The notes: generated from the letters alone by a model not told the origin. A stretch of DNA of 64,000 bases from Nosocomiicoccus ampullae (GCF_001696685.1 NZ_MBFG01000001.1:124049-188048); one strand, 5' to 3'; shown: positions 25,632-35,304, counted from the stretch's first letter. Made by a program: numbers and translations.

Positions 25632-25728
25632 ATTTTAGCATATGTATATGCTGAGTACAAACATTTGTTCGTAATCTCTTGACAACGAACACGTGTTCTA
25701 TTAATATGATAGTACAAACAAATGTTCG
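25632..25728. promoter_or_regulatory. Divergent lexA/sosA promoters with three LexA boxes
   Basis: LexA boxes: CAAACATTTGTTCG (25658-25671), CGAACACGTGTTCT (25686-25699) and CAAACAAATGTTCG (25715-25728), each close to the Gram-positive consensus. The sosA promoter is TTGACA (25679-25684), 17 bp, TAATAT (25702-25707), with box 2 in its spacer and box 3 just downstream. The lexA promoter (minus) is TTGTAC (25660-25655), 17 bp, extended TGCTAAAAT (hexamer 25637-25632), with box 1 over its -35. Confidence 0.93.
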
Positions 25729-25741
25729 GGAGAGATGAAAC

Positions 25742-25957
25742 ATGGTTAAACAAGAACAAATTACAATACTTGCGATTACAGCTTTACTTATCACGTTAAG
25801 CATTTACTTTTTAATAGATTTTTATATACATGCACCACTTTATGAACTCGATCATGTATTCGGGTCATCACAAGCGGCATTTTTTGTACAAGATCAAATA
25901 GCGAACAGTGATACGAACGATACACTTGAATTCGCAAGTAAAACATTAAACAGATAA
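25742..25957 (+). CDS. sosA: SosA-like SOS-induced cell division inhibitor
   Basis: A 71-residue protein with a short cytoplasmic N-terminus, one membrane helix (about 8-27) and an extracellular C-terminal part of about 40 residues. Size, topology, divergence from lexA and LexA boxes all match staphylococcal SosA, which blocks late cell division during DNA damage and is cleared by the CtpA protease. Sequence similarity is judged mainly from layout. GGGAGAGATG provides the ribosome site before the ATG. A terminator follows. Confidence 0.82.
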   Translation: MVKQEQITILAITALLITLSIYFLIDFYIHAPLYELDHVFGSSQAAFFVQDQIANSDTNDTLEFASKTLNR

Positions 25958-25970
25958 TATATGATATTTG

Positions 25971-26002
25971 CGCATCGGCAATATAGCCGAATGCGTTTTT
26001 TT
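25971..26002 (+). terminator. Terminator of sosA
   Basis: CGCATCGGC / GCCGAATGCG stem with one bulged A and a 6-nt loop, then seven T (25996-26002). Confidence 0.82.
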
Positions 26003-26034
26003 ATGGTAAATTTAAGTAGAAAGGATGAGTCATC

Positions 26035-26268
26035 ATGTTAGATGATAAAAAATTAAAACGACTGAACCATTTAGCGAAGTTAAAGCGTGAAGAAAAGATT
26101 ACTAAAGATGATCTTGAAGAACTGAATGCACTAAGAAAAGAGTATTTAGAAAACTTTAGAAGTAGCTTTAGATCGCAAATTGAAAATGCGACAGTGATTG
26201 ATCCAGAGGGTAACGATGTTACACCTCAAAAAGTAAAAGACATTCAAAAAAGAAGAAGAAATAATTAA
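26035..26268 (+). CDS. DUF896 / YnzC family protein (UPF0291)
   Basis: A 77-residue, highly charged helical protein. It matches the YnzC/DUF896 family, small cytoplasmic two-helix proteins placed next to lexA-sosA and tkt in Bacilli (LNHLAKLKREEKITKDDLEE is typical). Function is not established; some members are linked to the SOS operon yneA-yneB-ynzC in Bacillus. It is preceded by AGAAAGGATGAG and followed 10 bp later by tkt. Confidence 0.85.
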   Translation: MLDDKKLKRLNHLAKLKREEKITKDDLEELNALRKEYLENFRSSFRSQIENATVIDPEGNDVTPQKVKDIQKRRRNN

Positions 26269-26278
26269 GGAGATTTAA

Positions 26279-28270
26279 ATGACTATGACTTTTGATCAAA
26301 CAGACCAATTAGTTGTCAATTCAATCCGTGCATTGTCTATCGATGCAATTGAGAAAGCAAATTCAGGACACCCAGGACTTCCGATGGGGGCTGCACCGAT
26401 GGCGTATGCGTTATGGAAAGACCACTTAAACTTTAATAGTAAATCTGTAAACTGGTTTAACAGAGACCGCTTCATCTTAAGTGCGGGACATGGAAGCATG
26501 CTGTTATACAGCTTACTTCATTTTTCTGGTGTAATCTCTATGAACGACATTAAAGAATTCCGTCAATACGAATCAAAAACACCAGGACACCCAGAGTTTA
26601 AGCATACTGACGGAGTAGAAATTACAACAGGTCCTCTTGGCCAAGGTTTCGCAATGAGTGTTGGTATGGCGATGGCTGAAGCTCATTTAGCAGCGAAATT
26701 TAATACGAAAGAACATAACGTTATCGATCACTATACGTACGTACTAGCAAGTGACGGTGACTTAATGGAAGGTATTTCACATGAGGCTGCATCACTTGCC
26801 GGGCATTTAGCGCTTGATAAGTTAATCGTATTATATGACTCTAACGATATTTCACTCGACGGTGATTTAGATATGAGCTTCTCTGAGAATATTGAAGGTC
26901 GTTTTAAAGCATATAACTGGGATTATCATATCGTAAAAGACGGTAACGACTTAGAAGCAATCAGTCAAGCGATTGAAAACGCGAAATCTTCAGATAAGCC
27001 GTCATTAATTGAAGTAAAAACAATTATTGGATATGGTTCACCAAACAAACAAGGTAAAAGTGATTCACACGGTGCGCCAATCGGTGAAGATGAAAGAAAG
27101 AGTGCGTTTGATCATTATGGTTTAGACCACACAAAGTCATTCCACGTAGATGATAGCGTATATGAGCGCTTTAACGAAACGTTAAACAAACGTGGTGAAG
27201 AGTTAGAGAACGAATGGAACGCTTTAATGGAAGAATATAAAGCGAGCAATGAAGATTTATACAATACGTTAGTAGATGCAATTAACGGTAAATTACCAGT
27301 GGATTACGACATGAACCTACCAACATACGAAGTCGGCTCTAAAAAGGCGACACGTGGCAGTTCAAGTGACGTCATTCAAAAACTATCAGAAAACATACCA
27401 ACGTTATTCGGTGGAGCAGCTGACTTAGCATCATCAAATAAAACACTAGTCAATGCTGAAGAAGCATTTTTACCAGGTAATTATAGCGGACGTAACATTT
27501 GGTTTGGTGTAAGAGAGTTTGCGATGGCAGCTGCAGCGAACGGTATGGCAGCACACGGTGCAATTTTACCGTACGTCGGTACATTCTTTGTATTTAGTGA
27601 CTACTTAAAACCAGCTGTACGTTTAAGTGCGTTAATGCAGTTACCAGTCACATACGTGTTTACACATGACTCAATCGCAGTCGGTGAAGACGGACCAACA
27701 CACGAACCGATCGAACAACTGGCTGGACTTCGTGCAATTCCAAACTTAAACGTCATTCGTCCTGCTGACGGTAACGAAACACGTGAAGCTTGGAAACGTG
27801 CAGTTGAATCTAAAAATACTCCGACAGCACTCGTATTAACGCGTCAAGACGTCGAAGCGTTAGATATCGACAAAGGTACGCTTGCTGAAGGTGTAAAACG
27901 TGGTGGGTACGTTGCGTATGATAATGGAGACGACGCAATTGTGTTTGCGACAGGTAGTGAAGTGTCACTTGCGATTGAAGCGGCAAAAGTTTTAAAAGAA
28001 AAAGACGTCAACATTAAAGTCGTATCATTACCAGATACTGAAACATTCTTTAAACAAGGTAAAGCGTATATCGACAGCGTATTAAATAAACATATCGAAA
28101 ATAGAACAGCTGTAGAAATGGCAGCGAGTATCGGATGGGCAAGATTTGTCGGTCTTGACGGTAAGTACTTAACGATCGACACATTCGGTGCAAGTGCGCC
28201 TGGTGATTACGTAATGGAAAAATACGGCTACACAGTCGACAACTTAGTAAATATTATTTTAGAAGACTAA
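26279..28270 (+). CDS. tkt: Transketolase
   Basis: Thiamine diphosphate enzyme of the non-oxidative pentose phosphate pathway, moving two-carbon units between sugar phosphates. The 663-residue length is normal. Features: [18 protein letters not shown] at the N-terminus, [10 protein letters not shown], the ThDP-binding GDGDLMEG-type motif ([13 protein letters not shown]), and [18 protein letters not shown] in the pyrimidine domain. The ATG at 26279 follows AAGGAG by 6 nt. It is the last gene before a strong terminator. Confidence 0.97.
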   Translation: MTMTFDQTDQLVVNSIRALSIDAIEKANSGHPGLPMGAAPMAYALWKDHLNFNSKSVNWFNRDRFILSAGHGSMLLYSLLHFSGVISMNDIKEFRQYESKTPGHPEFKHTDGVEITTGPLGQGFAMSVGMAMAEAHLAAKFNTKEHNVIDHYTYVLASDGDLMEGISHEAASLAGHLALDKLIVLYDSNDISLDGDLDMSFSENIEGRFKAYNWDYHIVKDGNDLEAISQAIENAKSSDKPSLIEVKTIIGYGSPNKQGKSDSHGAPIGEDERKSAFDHYGLDHTKSFHVDDSVYERFNETLNKRGEELENEWNALMEEYKASNEDLYNTLVDAINGKLPVDYDMNLPTYEVGSKKATRGSSSDVIQKLSENIPTLFGGAADLASSNKTLVNAEEAFLPGNYSGRNIWFGVREFAMAAAANGMAAHGAILPYVGTFFVFSDYLKPAVRLSALMQLPVTYVFTHDSIAVGEDGPTHEPIEQLAGLRAIPNLNVIRPADGNETREAWKRAVESKNTPTALVLTRQDVEALDIDKGTLAEGVKRGGYVAYDNGDDAIVFATGSEVSLAIEAAKVLKEKDVNIKVVSLPDTETFFKQGKAYIDSVLNKHIENRTAVEMAASIGWARFVGLDGKYLTIDTFGASAPGDYVMEKYGYTVDNLVNIILED

Positions 28271-28274
28271 AAAC

Positions 28275-28304
28275 AAACATCCTGTACACTGTACAGGATG
28301 TTTT
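28275..28304 (+). terminator. Terminator of tkt
   Basis: 13-bp stem (28275-28287 / 28291-28303) with a 3-nt loop, ending in TTTT. Confidence 0.88.
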
Positions 28305-28373
28305 AAATGCATTGAACGTAATTTTAAATTCATGTACAATTATAATGTTGAAAATTGGAAAGAGGTGAGTCGT

Positions 28374-28604
28374 TTGGCAACTTGGATTTGGATTTTAATC
28401 GTTATCGTCGCACTAATTGCTGGTACAGCACTTGGTTTTTATATGGCACGAAAATATATGATGGATTACTTAGAGAAAAACCCACCAATTAACGAAGACG
28501 TGTTAAGAATGATGATGATGCAGATGGGTCAAAAACCTTCACAAAAGAAAATTAATCAAATGATGTCGATGATGAATAAAAACATGAAAGACGTTAAAAA
28601 ATAA
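28374..28604 (+). CDS. YneF family membrane protein (UPF0154)
   Basis: A 76-residue protein with one N-terminal membrane helix (about 2-24) and a Met-rich helical tail ([19 protein letters not shown]). This is the small YneF/UPF0154 family found next to tkt in Bacilli; function unknown. I place the start at TTG 28374 because AGAGGTGAG lies 5 nt upstream and the resulting length fits the family. An in-frame ATG at 28332 has no ribosome site and would add 14 residues that do not look native. TATAAT at 28341-28346 would give a short leader for the TTG start. Confidence 0.88.
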   Translation: MATWIWILIVIVALIAGTALGFYMARKYMMDYLEKNPPINEDVLRMMMMQMGQKPSQKKINQMMSMMNKNMKDVKK

Positions 28605-28614
28605 CTGATATGAA

Positions 28615-28650
28615 GCATGTCTCTTGAATCATTTAAGAGGCGTGCTTTTT
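28615..28650 (+). terminator. Terminator of yneF
   Basis: GCATGTCTCTT / AAGAGGCGTGC stem using two G-U pairs, 9-nt loop, then TTTTT. Confidence 0.8.
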
Positions 28651-28743
28651 ATTTTGATAATTTGTCATATATATATTACTGTTAATAGAGCAGTTCATTC
28701 GTTTAGATGATACACTTAATATATATGAAATGGAGGCAGAACA

Positions 28744-29448
28744 TTGGGTAGTGAAGTCACTTTTTTCTTAGCATTTGGAGCAGGCGTGCTAAGTTTTGTA
28801 TCCCCATGTGTATTACCGGTATTCCCGGCATTTATCTCATACATTACTGGGATGAGCTTTGACGAAGTTCAAAATCGTAATTTTAACTTACGTGCAATTT
28901 TACATACGTTATTCTTCCTCGTTGGGTTTAGTATCATTTATATCGCAATTGGATTTGGTGCGTCATTTTTCGGTGGTATACTCATCGAATATTCGAAACT
29001 TATCCAACAAATAGGTGCAATACTAATTATCGTATTTGGTTTAATTATTACGGGTGTTTTAAACTTCGACTTCTTAAATAAAAATAGAAAGATCGAATTT
29101 AAAAATAGACCGAGTGGATTTGTAGGCTCTGTGTTAATCGGCATGGCGTTCGCTGCAGGGTGGACTCCATGTAACGGACCAATTATCGGTGCAATTTTTG
29201 CGATGAGCGCAACAGAGCCAGAAAATGCATTAATGTTAATGGTCATTTATTGTTTAGGATTCTCAGTACCGTTCTTCATATTAAGTTTCTTCGTCTCTCG
29301 TACACGTTGGATTGTTAAATATTCTGGCATTCTAATGAAAGTCGGCGGCGTAATTATGATTTTAATGGGTATTTTATTATACTTTGACGGTCTGACTAAG
29401 ATTATTATTTGGTTATCACCGTACTTTGGAGAGTTTAGAGGGTTTTAA
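28744..29448 (+). CDS. ccdA: Cytochrome c biogenesis thiol transporter CcdA
   Basis: A six-helix membrane protein that carries reducing equivalents from cytoplasmic thioredoxin to extracellular thiol proteins, needed for cytochrome c maturation and related steps. The 234-residue protein has the paired Cys residues in VSPCVLPVFPAF (helix 1) and GWTPCNGPIIGAI (helix 4). Start is TTG with GGAGG 7 nt upstream. The next gene, ccdC, begins at the base after its stop. The nearby Sco protein and the ba3 oxidase at the right of the window are plausible beneficiaries. Confidence 0.94.
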   Translation: MGSEVTFFLAFGAGVLSFVSPCVLPVFPAFISYITGMSFDEVQNRNFNLRAILHTLFFLVGFSIIYIAIGFGASFFGGILIEYSKLIQQIGAILIIVFGLIITGVLNFDFLNKNRKIEFKNRPSGFVGSVLIGMAFAAGWTPCNGPIIGAIFAMSATEPENALMLMVIYCLGFSVPFFILSFFVSRTRWIVKYSGILMKVGGVIMILMGILLYFDGLTKIIIWLSPYFGEFRGF

Positions 29449-29949
29449 ATGAATGAATTATTCGCTTTACTAAAAGAATATGAGGATACGCTATTTATAA
29501 TCGCATCGATCGGTGCGATTATAATGGGGTTACTCGTCATTCTTTGGAGAAATAATGAAACAAAAACACCGCTACATTTAAAGAAAATTATTATCCCACC
29601 GATTATGATGTCAACGGGTGCGTTGATGTTCTTGTTCCCATATTTTCGTTTAGATAATCATTTGATACTTGAAGCGGTAGTCGTCGGTATCGTATTTTCA
29701 TTTGCACTATTACTTACGACGAAGTATGAAGTAAAAGATGACGAATTATACGTTAAAGCATCCAAACTATTCCCAGTTATACTCGTCGGACTTTTAATTA
29801 TCCGTACATTTATGAAGACGATTCTATCTCAAGAAATTACACCTGGTGAAATCGGTGGGATGTTTTTCCTACTCGCATTTACGATGATCGTTATATGGCG
29901 TACATCGATGGTCTTACATTATTTACAATTTAAAAAGAAACAAGGTTGA
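29449..29949 (+). CDS. CcdC-like membrane protein (DUF1453)
   Basis: A 166-residue protein with four to five membrane helices. It resembles CcdC/YneN-region proteins encoded with ccdA in Bacillus (PPIMMSTGALMFLFPYFR and the late MVLHYLQFKK are typical). CcdC is not essential for cytochrome c formation in Bacillus and its role is unclear. Its ATG abuts the ccdA stop, so translation is coupled. A shared terminator separates it from the convergent DUF2621 gene. Confidence 0.83.
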   Translation: MNELFALLKEYEDTLFIIASIGAIIMGLLVILWRNNETKTPLHLKKIIIPPIMMSTGALMFLFPYFRLDNHLILEAVVVGIVFSFALLLTTKYEVKDDELYVKASKLFPVILVGLLIIRTFMKTILSQEITPGEIGGMFFLLAFTMIVIWRTSMVLHYLQFKKKQG

Positions 29950-29976
29950 GTAATGATAAATTACTCAACCTTTTTT
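29943..29976. terminator. Terminator between ccdC and the DUF2621 gene
   Basis: 12-bp stem AGGTTGAGTAAT / ATTACTCAACCT with a 5-nt loop and TTTTTT on the plus strand. It overlaps the end of ccdC and the last codons of the minus-strand gene. Confidence 0.85.
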
Positions 29977-30464
29977 AATGCTTCTGTTTGTTCAAATATA
30001 GAGAATTTTTGTTTTTCATCGTCTGCGAGTTCAAAGAGCTTTTCGTATGGTTTATAGTCGATGTTTAGCTCGTCCAGTTTTTTCTTCATAAAACCGTGAT
30101 CTCTTTTTGGAGTTGCGATAATATAACCTTTCATTATTTGGTCTAAATGAATTGTATCTACTTTCTCATCTAACGCGATTTTTGAGATGCGTCCGGCGAT
30201 TCTTTGTTTCGCTACGTCTCTAAATAATTGTGGTACAGGTGACACAAGTTCGTCTAACAGTTCTCGTGCTTCATCGTTCCATAATGGTAATGCTTGTTCT
30301 ATATAATACTCTTGCCAATCGAGTTCTGACCATCCATCTTCTCTCGGCAATGCTTTTAAAAATTTTCTAAACATAAAATATCCACCGATCGCAAGGAGAC
30401 CAATCATTAAGAATCCCCATAAGGCGATCATCCACATGACAAAATCACTATACACGTCCTTCAC
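29961..30464 (-). CDS. DUF2621 (YneK-like) membrane-anchored protein
   Basis: A 167-residue protein with one N-terminal membrane helix (about 9-33) and a soluble domain with conserved WSELDWQEYYIEQALPLW and PVPQLFRDVAKQRIAGRI segments. This is the DUF2621/YneK family, which in Bacillus also sits beside ccdC; function unknown. The start has GGTGAAGG-type ribosome site on the minus strand. Divergent from the DUF1659 gene, with 85 bp between them. Confidence 0.82.
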   Translation of the reverse strand: MKDVYSDFVMWMIALWGFLMIGLLAIGGYFMFRKFLKALPREDGWSELDWQEYYIEQALPLWNDEARELLDELVSPVPQLFRDVAKQRIAGRISKIALDEKVDTIHLDQIMKGYIIATPKRDHGFMKKKLDELNIDYKPYEKLFELADDEKQKFSIFEQTEALKKVE

Positions 30465-30549
30465 CTCTTAACTAGATTATAGAAAATAAAAATATTTATG
30501 TCCATTTTTCTAAATGGAACGATATATAGGGTGTAAGGAGGTGAGACAC

Positions 30550-30750
30550 ATGATTAAATCACTAGCAGCGAAATTTGTGTATGAAGAGGAAGACATGTCT
30601 GGTAAAGAAGTTTTAAAGACACGTACGTTAAATCGTCTTTCAGTACACACAGGAAATGATGCTTTACTACGATTAAGTGAAGCATACGGTAACTTAAAAG
30701 GAGAAAAATACGTCAACGTATTTAAAGTCATTACGGAAGAAGTAAACTAA
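30550..30750 (+). CDS. DUF1659 family protein
   Basis: A 66-residue protein matching the DUF1659 pattern (KTRTLNRLSVHTGNDALLRLSEAYGNL, then KYVNVFKVITEEV). Function unknown. Start is the ATG at 30550, preceded by a full AAGGAGGTGA site; in-frame upstream ATG at 30514 lacks one. First gene of a three-gene cassette with DUF2922 and YvrJ, a combination widespread in Bacillota and suspected to be a small structural or phage-like assembly set. This link is inference. Confidence 0.82.
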   Translation: MIKSLAAKFVYEEEDMSGKEVLKTRTLNRLSVHTGNDALLRLSEAYGNLKGEKYVNVFKVITEEVN

Positions 30751-30766
30751 TTAAGGAGGAAACAAA

Positions 30767-30979
30767 ATGTCTAGAAAACTTATTTTACAATTTGAAACAG
30801 AATATGAAGGAGTATTTAACTTCACGATTAATGAACCTAAAGAAGGACTCTCTCAAGAGGAAGTCGAGTTAGAAGCTCAAAAAATTATCGACTCAAAAGC
30901 GTTAATTTCAAAAGACGGTGCACCGGTACGTCTAAAGAGTGCCAAAATTGTCACTCAAGACGTTGAAACGCTCGTGTAA
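30767..30979 (+). CDS. DUF2922 family protein
   Basis: A 70-residue protein of the DUF2922 family: beta-rich start (KLILQFETEYEGVFNFTINE), then LSQEEVELEAQKIIDS and a final AKIVTQDVETL. DUF2922 is the usual partner of DUF1659 and resembles it in length. Function unknown. An AAGGAGG site precedes the ATG, 16 bp after the previous stop; the YvrJ start follows at the next base after its stop. Confidence 0.85.
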   Translation: MSRKLILQFETEYEGVFNFTINEPKEGLSQEEVELEAQKIIDSKALISKDGAPVRLKSAKIVTQDVETLV

Positions 30980-31102
30980 ATGGATATTACACAACTCGTT
31001 AGTGATGTTGGATTTCCTATCGTCATCACGTTCTTCCTCTTGCACCGTATGGAACGAAAGCTCGACCAAGTAGTGATGGCACTTCAAAATCTATCGAACT
31101 AA
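30980..31102 (+). CDS. YvrJ family small membrane protein
   Basis: A 40-residue protein: MDITQLVSDVGFPIVITFF, then LLHRMERKLDQVVMALQNL. This fits the YvrJ family: one short membrane segment ending in an (R/H)-M-E-x-K-L amphipathic helix. The ATG immediately follows the DUF2922 stop (TAAATG), so it depends on coupled translation. A similar layout of short phage holin-like proteins exists, but no role is proven. Confidence 0.82.
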   Translation: MDITQLVSDVGFPIVITFFLLHRMERKLDQVVMALQNLSN

Positions 31103-31103
31103 C

Positions 31104-31127
31104 AAAAAGCCCTTCGGGGCTTTTTTT
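31104..31127 (+). terminator. Terminator of the DUF1659/DUF2922/YvrJ cassette
   Basis: AAAAAGCCC / GGGCTTTTT stem with a stable TTCG tetraloop and a T-run to 31127. Confidence 0.93.
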
Positions 31128-31179
31128 GTTTTTAAAACGTTTCTAACTCGTATAGAATGATGAGTAAAGAGGTGCTACT

Positions 31180-32292
31180 ATGAAAATTTTACATACAGCA
31201 GATTGGCATATCGGGAAACGTTTAAACCGCCAATCTTTAATTGATGATCAGCGCTATGTGCTCGAACAGTTATTAACATATATAGACAATAACGATGTGG
31301 ACGCGGTTGTGATTGCAGGAGATTTATACGATAAAAAACAACCGTCTCAAGAAGCGATGAACGTCGTGAACTATTATTTAAAAGAAATTAATTTAGTACG
31401 TAAAAAACCAATATTGTTAATTAGTGGAAATCACGATAGTAAACCATATATCGACGCACGTAGCGAGTGGTTTCAAGCGAATCATTTTTACGTAAACACT
31501 GAACTAAAAAACTGTTTTACTCCGGTCACGTTTAACGACGTTGATTTTTATTTATTACCGTATATTGAAATACCGGAAGTGAGACATTATTTTAATGACG
31601 ATACGATCGATACGTTCGAAAAAGCATACCGACGTGTGATAGATGAGATTACAAACAATTTTAAACGAGAAAATAATATACTCGTCGGTCATTTATTTGT
31701 TTCTGGAAGTAAAGAGTCAGAATCTGAAGAAAAAATCACGATCGGTTTAACTGAAGAAGTGTCCCATAAACTTTTTGAACCGTTCAATTTTACGTTGCTC
31801 GGTCATTTACATCGACATAACGCATTTAATAGTAATCAAACATTTTATAGTGGTGCGATTATGAAATATAGTTTCGATGAAGCGAACGATAAAAAAGGTT
31901 TTAAAGTGATTGATACTGATAAGAACACAGTTGAATTTATCGAATTTGAATTACTTCACGACCTCATCCATTTTAAAGGCAGTTTTAAAGATATTATTAC
32001 TGGTGAAGTAGAAATTGAAGATAAAGACGCATACATCAAATTTGAGTTAACCGATATGGAAGGGTTCACGGAACCGATGACAGCGTTAAAACAACTGTAT
32101 AAAAACACGCTCGTATTATCACGAAAAATTGAACGCTATGAAAACGATGAAATCGAGATAGACACTAATAACACGACTGACGATCAAATTTTTAAGTTGT
32201 TTTATGAAAAATTTACAGGTCGTGAACCGACAGAGTTTGAATTTGAAACGTTTAATAAACATTTAAGAGGGATTACAGATGAAACCAATTAA
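31180..32292 (+). CDS. sbcD: Exonuclease SbcCD subunit D
   Basis: Mre11-type nuclease subunit that cleaves hairpins and DNA ends with SbcC. The 370-residue protein has phosphoesterase motifs DWHIGK (Asp7, His9 region), AGDLYDKK, SGNHDS and LLGHLHRH, all with metal-binding residues intact. It overlaps sbcC by 14 bp. A GAGGTGC ribosome site precedes the ATG. Confidence 0.96.
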   Translation: MKILHTADWHIGKRLNRQSLIDDQRYVLEQLLTYIDNNDVDAVVIAGDLYDKKQPSQEAMNVVNYYLKEINLVRKKPILLISGNHDSKPYIDARSEWFQANHFYVNTELKNCFTPVTFNDVDFYLLPYIEIPEVRHYFNDDTIDTFEKAYRRVIDEITNNFKRENNILVGHLFVSGSKESESEEKITIGLTEEVSHKLFEPFNFTLLGHLHRHNAFNSNQTFYSGAIMKYSFDEANDKKGFKVIDTDKNTVEFIEFELLHDLIHFKGSFKDIITGEVEIEDKDAYIKFELTDMEGFTEPMTALKQLYKNTLVLSRKIERYENDEIEIDTNNTTDDQIFKLFYEKFTGREPTEFEFETFNKHLRGITDETN

Positions 32293-35269
32293 ATTACAGA
32301 TGGAGTTTATCGGTCCATATAAAAACGAAACGATTGATTTCACACGCTTAAACGACTCATTATTTTTAATATCAGGGCGTACGGGTTCTGGGAAATCTAT
32401 GATTTTTGATGCGATTACGTATGCATTATTTGCGACAGCTTCTACAGAGAGTAGAGGTGGTGAGTCTTTAAGAAGCCAGTTTGCAAGTGACGACGAATTG
32501 TCAAAAGTTAATTTAGATTTTTATCATCGTGGTAAAAAGTACCGAATTGAGCGTACATTAACATACAAAAAAAGAACGAACAAAAATCCAACGACAGGTC
32601 AAGCAGCAATTTATAATGACTTCGGAGAGCTTATCGTATCTGGGTTACAAGAAGTGTCAAAATATGTCGAAGAACTCCTTCATATGTCAGCAAGACAATT
32701 TAGACAAATTGCACTGTTACCACAAGGTGAGTTTAAAAAGTTACTCACTGCAAATACAAAAGATAAAGAAGAAATTTTAAAAACATTATTTGGCACGGAG
32801 CGTTTTAACGACGTATACAAAAGTATTTATAAAGAATATAAAGATAAAGACAATAAAAGACAATTACTTTATAAAGAAATTGAAACGCAGTTATTATCAG
32901 TTTCAGACGAACCAGTTTTAGAATTTAACACGTCATTAAAATCTTTTAAAGAAAGAATTGATCAAGACAGACGTGTGCTAAATAAAAAGAAAAAAGAAAT
33001 AGAGCCCGTTGAATTAGGCATAGAAAAGTTATTAAAAGAGATACAAAAAGATCACCAGCACAATGAACGGTTAGCTGAATATAATAAAACAAACGTAGCG
33101 TTAACTGAATTACGCGATCGATCTGATGAAATAAAAGAAACAGAACGTACATTACAATTAGTAAATGAACTCTCTAAAATTAAAGAAGTATTTCATCTTG
33201 AAAAAAATGTAGCGGTTAAGCTACGTCAATCAACGAAACAAGAAGAGACTTTAACGAATGATTTAAACAGTGAAGAGGCAAAGAATGAGTTAGTTACGAA
33301 TGAGATAAAAGCACTAAAAGAAAAAGAAACAGTGATCGAACGTCAAAGAGAGCATCTTTCACTTTTAAATAAGTATGATACGGCGCAATATAAAAATCTT
33401 GATGCGTCTATTTTAAACACTGAGGAAGAAATAAAAGAGTCTGAAGACACACTTAAAACAGTAAATAGTGACATCTCATTAAAAGAAAAAGAATTAGAAA
33501 CGAACGACGCGAGTATTGATGTACTGAACACTTTAAAAGAAGAAAAACATTCTATTCAAATCGCGATGAACGATATCAAACGAGATATTGAAATGCAGAA
33601 AGCGGAAGAGAAGAAAATAAAGCAGCTAGAGTCTTATATTCAACAAAAAGAAAAGCTGTCTGAAGACTTAGCTATAGTCATTAAAGATAAAGAAAGTATA
33701 GTTAAACAATTTAATGATATTTCACTCGAAACAAATGACGCGATCAATCATTTACTGTCTCATTTAGAAATTGGTCAGCCGTGTCCAGTCTGTCAAACAG
33801 TTGTCGAAACGTATCCAGAACATAAAGAAGTGATGGATGCTGAAACAAAAGACAGGTTAACTGAATTAATGAATCGAGAAAATGAGTGCACTAAAGATAT
33901 TGATCGTTTGACGATTCATATAGAAGCGACACAATCAAATATTAGTGACGTTAAATATGATGGTGATCAGTTAAGAGAAGACTTTTCTAAGTTAGAATTC
34001 AAACTTCAAAATATTGATGAACAGCTTAAAAATGTGAGCGAACAGTTAGAACGTAAAGAGAAGTTAATGAATGAAATTAACGAGCTTAAAGATTCACGAT
34101 TAAAAACAAGTGAGGCACTCACATATAAAAATGAATCGTTAAAAAATCTTACACAAACGAAAGAATCATTTATTGCGGAGACTGGACTAAATGATTATAC
34201 AGCGTTAGAAGAGAAAATCACTCTACTAACGGATTCTGTTAATCTTCATGAACGTTCGTTAAAAGAAGCAGAGTCTAAACGACAAAACATCGAATTAAAC
34301 ATCGCCAAATTACATGCAGAGTTATCATCAGTCAAAGAAAATATTGAATCGTTTCACCGTGATTTAAATGAATATACACCAAAAGTTGAATCATTTTTAA
34401 ACACTTATGACACAGTAGACCGAACAAATATTGAAGCGTATTTTAAAATCGATGACGAAGCGTTACAGCAAACAGTCGATACGTTTTACAGTAAAGTGCG
34501 CGAGCTAGAAATAAAATTAAACACGTTAAAAGAATCCCTCACAACTTTTGAAGCAATCGATGTCACTTTAAAAGAAAAAAAGTTAAAAGAGTTAGAAGAG
34601 CAAAAGAGAGAGCTACAACGCGTTATTACAGAGACTGAATATCAATTAAATAGTGACGAGGCATTAATAGAAAAATTAACGGATTCTATTAACACATATA
34701 ACGAAGACGAGAAACGTGTTCGCGAGCTCGAAGTCTTAGCAAAAATTATAAACGGTAATAGTGAAGGTAGAAATTCAACCCATCCAACATTGTCACGATT
34801 CGTCCTCATTCATTATTTAGAATTGATTTTAGTTTATGCCAATAAGCGACTCACAGAAATGACGAATGGCCGTTATGAATTGCGACGAAAAGATACGTTT
34901 AATGCGGCAGACGCGCTCATCATCGACGTATTTGATCACTTTAACAACGAAACGAGAAATATCGCGACACTTTCAGGTGGAGAAACATTCCAAGCAAGTC
35001 TCGCTCTCAGTTTATCACTCTCTGAAGTCATTCAACATGAAGCGGGTAGCATTAACATGGATATGCTCTTAATCGACGAAGGGTTCGGAACGTTAGATGA
35101 AGAAACACTTAACACTGCGATTAACACGTTAGTCGACCTTCAAACGAAAGGAAAGATGGTCGGAATTATATCACACGTTGAGGCATTAAAAACACGACTT
35201 CAAAACATTATATATGTAGAAACAGAAAACGAAAGAAGTATGACAAATATTGTAACTTATTTGTCATAA
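32279..35269 (+). CDS. sbcC: Exonuclease SbcCD subunit C
   Basis: Rad50-like SMC ATPase that tethers and clamps DNA for SbcD. The 996-residue protein has Walker A SGRTGSGKS (about 32-40), a Q-loop region, long coiled coils (about 170-480 and 520-850) separated by the zinc hook CPVC (about 501-504), the signature LSGGE (about 899) and Walker B LLIDEGFGTLD (about 926). All ATPase motifs are intact. Start ATG lies inside the end of sbcD. Confidence 0.96.
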   Translation: MKPIKLQMEFIGPYKNETIDFTRLNDSLFLISGRTGSGKSMIFDAITYALFATASTESRGGESLRSQFASDDELSKVNLDFYHRGKKYRIERTLTYKKRTNKNPTTGQAAIYNDFGELIVSGLQEVSKYVEELLHMSARQFRQIALLPQGEFKKLLTANTKDKEEILKTLFGTERFNDVYKSIYKEYKDKDNKRQLLYKEIETQLLSVSDEPVLEFNTSLKSFKERIDQDRRVLNKKKKEIEPVELGIEKLLKEIQKDHQHNERLAEYNKTNVALTELRDRSDEIKETERTLQLVNELSKIKEVFHLEKNVAVKLRQSTKQEETLTNDLNSEEAKNELVTNEIKALKEKETVIERQREHLSLLNKYDTAQYKNLDASILNTEEEIKESEDTLKTVNSDISLKEKELETNDASIDVLNTLKEEKHSIQIAMNDIKRDIEMQKAEEKKIKQLESYIQQKEKLSEDLAIVIKDKESIVKQFNDISLETNDAINHLLSHLEIGQPCPVCQTVVETYPEHKEVMDAETKDRLTELMNRENECTKDIDRLTIHIEATQSNISDVKYDGDQLREDFSKLEFKLQNIDEQLKNVSEQLERKEKLMNEINELKDSRLKTSEALTYKNESLKNLTQTKESFIAETGLNDYTALEEKITLLTDSVNLHERSLKEAESKRQNIELNIAKLHAELSSVKENIESFHRDLNEYTPKVESFLNTYDTVDRTNIEAYFKIDDEALQQTVDTFYSKVRELEIKLNTLKESLTTFEAIDVTLKEKKLKELEEQKRELQRVITETEYQLNSDEALIEKLTDSINTYNEDEKRVRELEVLAKIINGNSEGRNSTHPTLSRFVLIHYLELILVYANKRLTEMTNGRYELRRKDTFNAADALIIDVFDHFNNETRNIATLSGGETFQASLALSLSLSEVIQHEAGSINMDMLLIDEGFGTLDEETLNTAINTLVDLQTKGKMVGIISHVEALKTRLQNIIYVETENERSMTNIVTYLS

Positions 35270-35276
35270 AGGCAAT

Positions 35277-35304
35277 TTGATATAAAAAGGTTATGTGAGA
35301 TAAT
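35277..35304 (+). promoter_or_regulatory. Promoter of the Sco lipoprotein gene
   Basis: TTGATA (35277-35282), 16 bp, GATAAT (35299-35304), followed by a 33-nt leader with GAGGGGGAT ahead of the GTG start. Confidence 0.62.
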
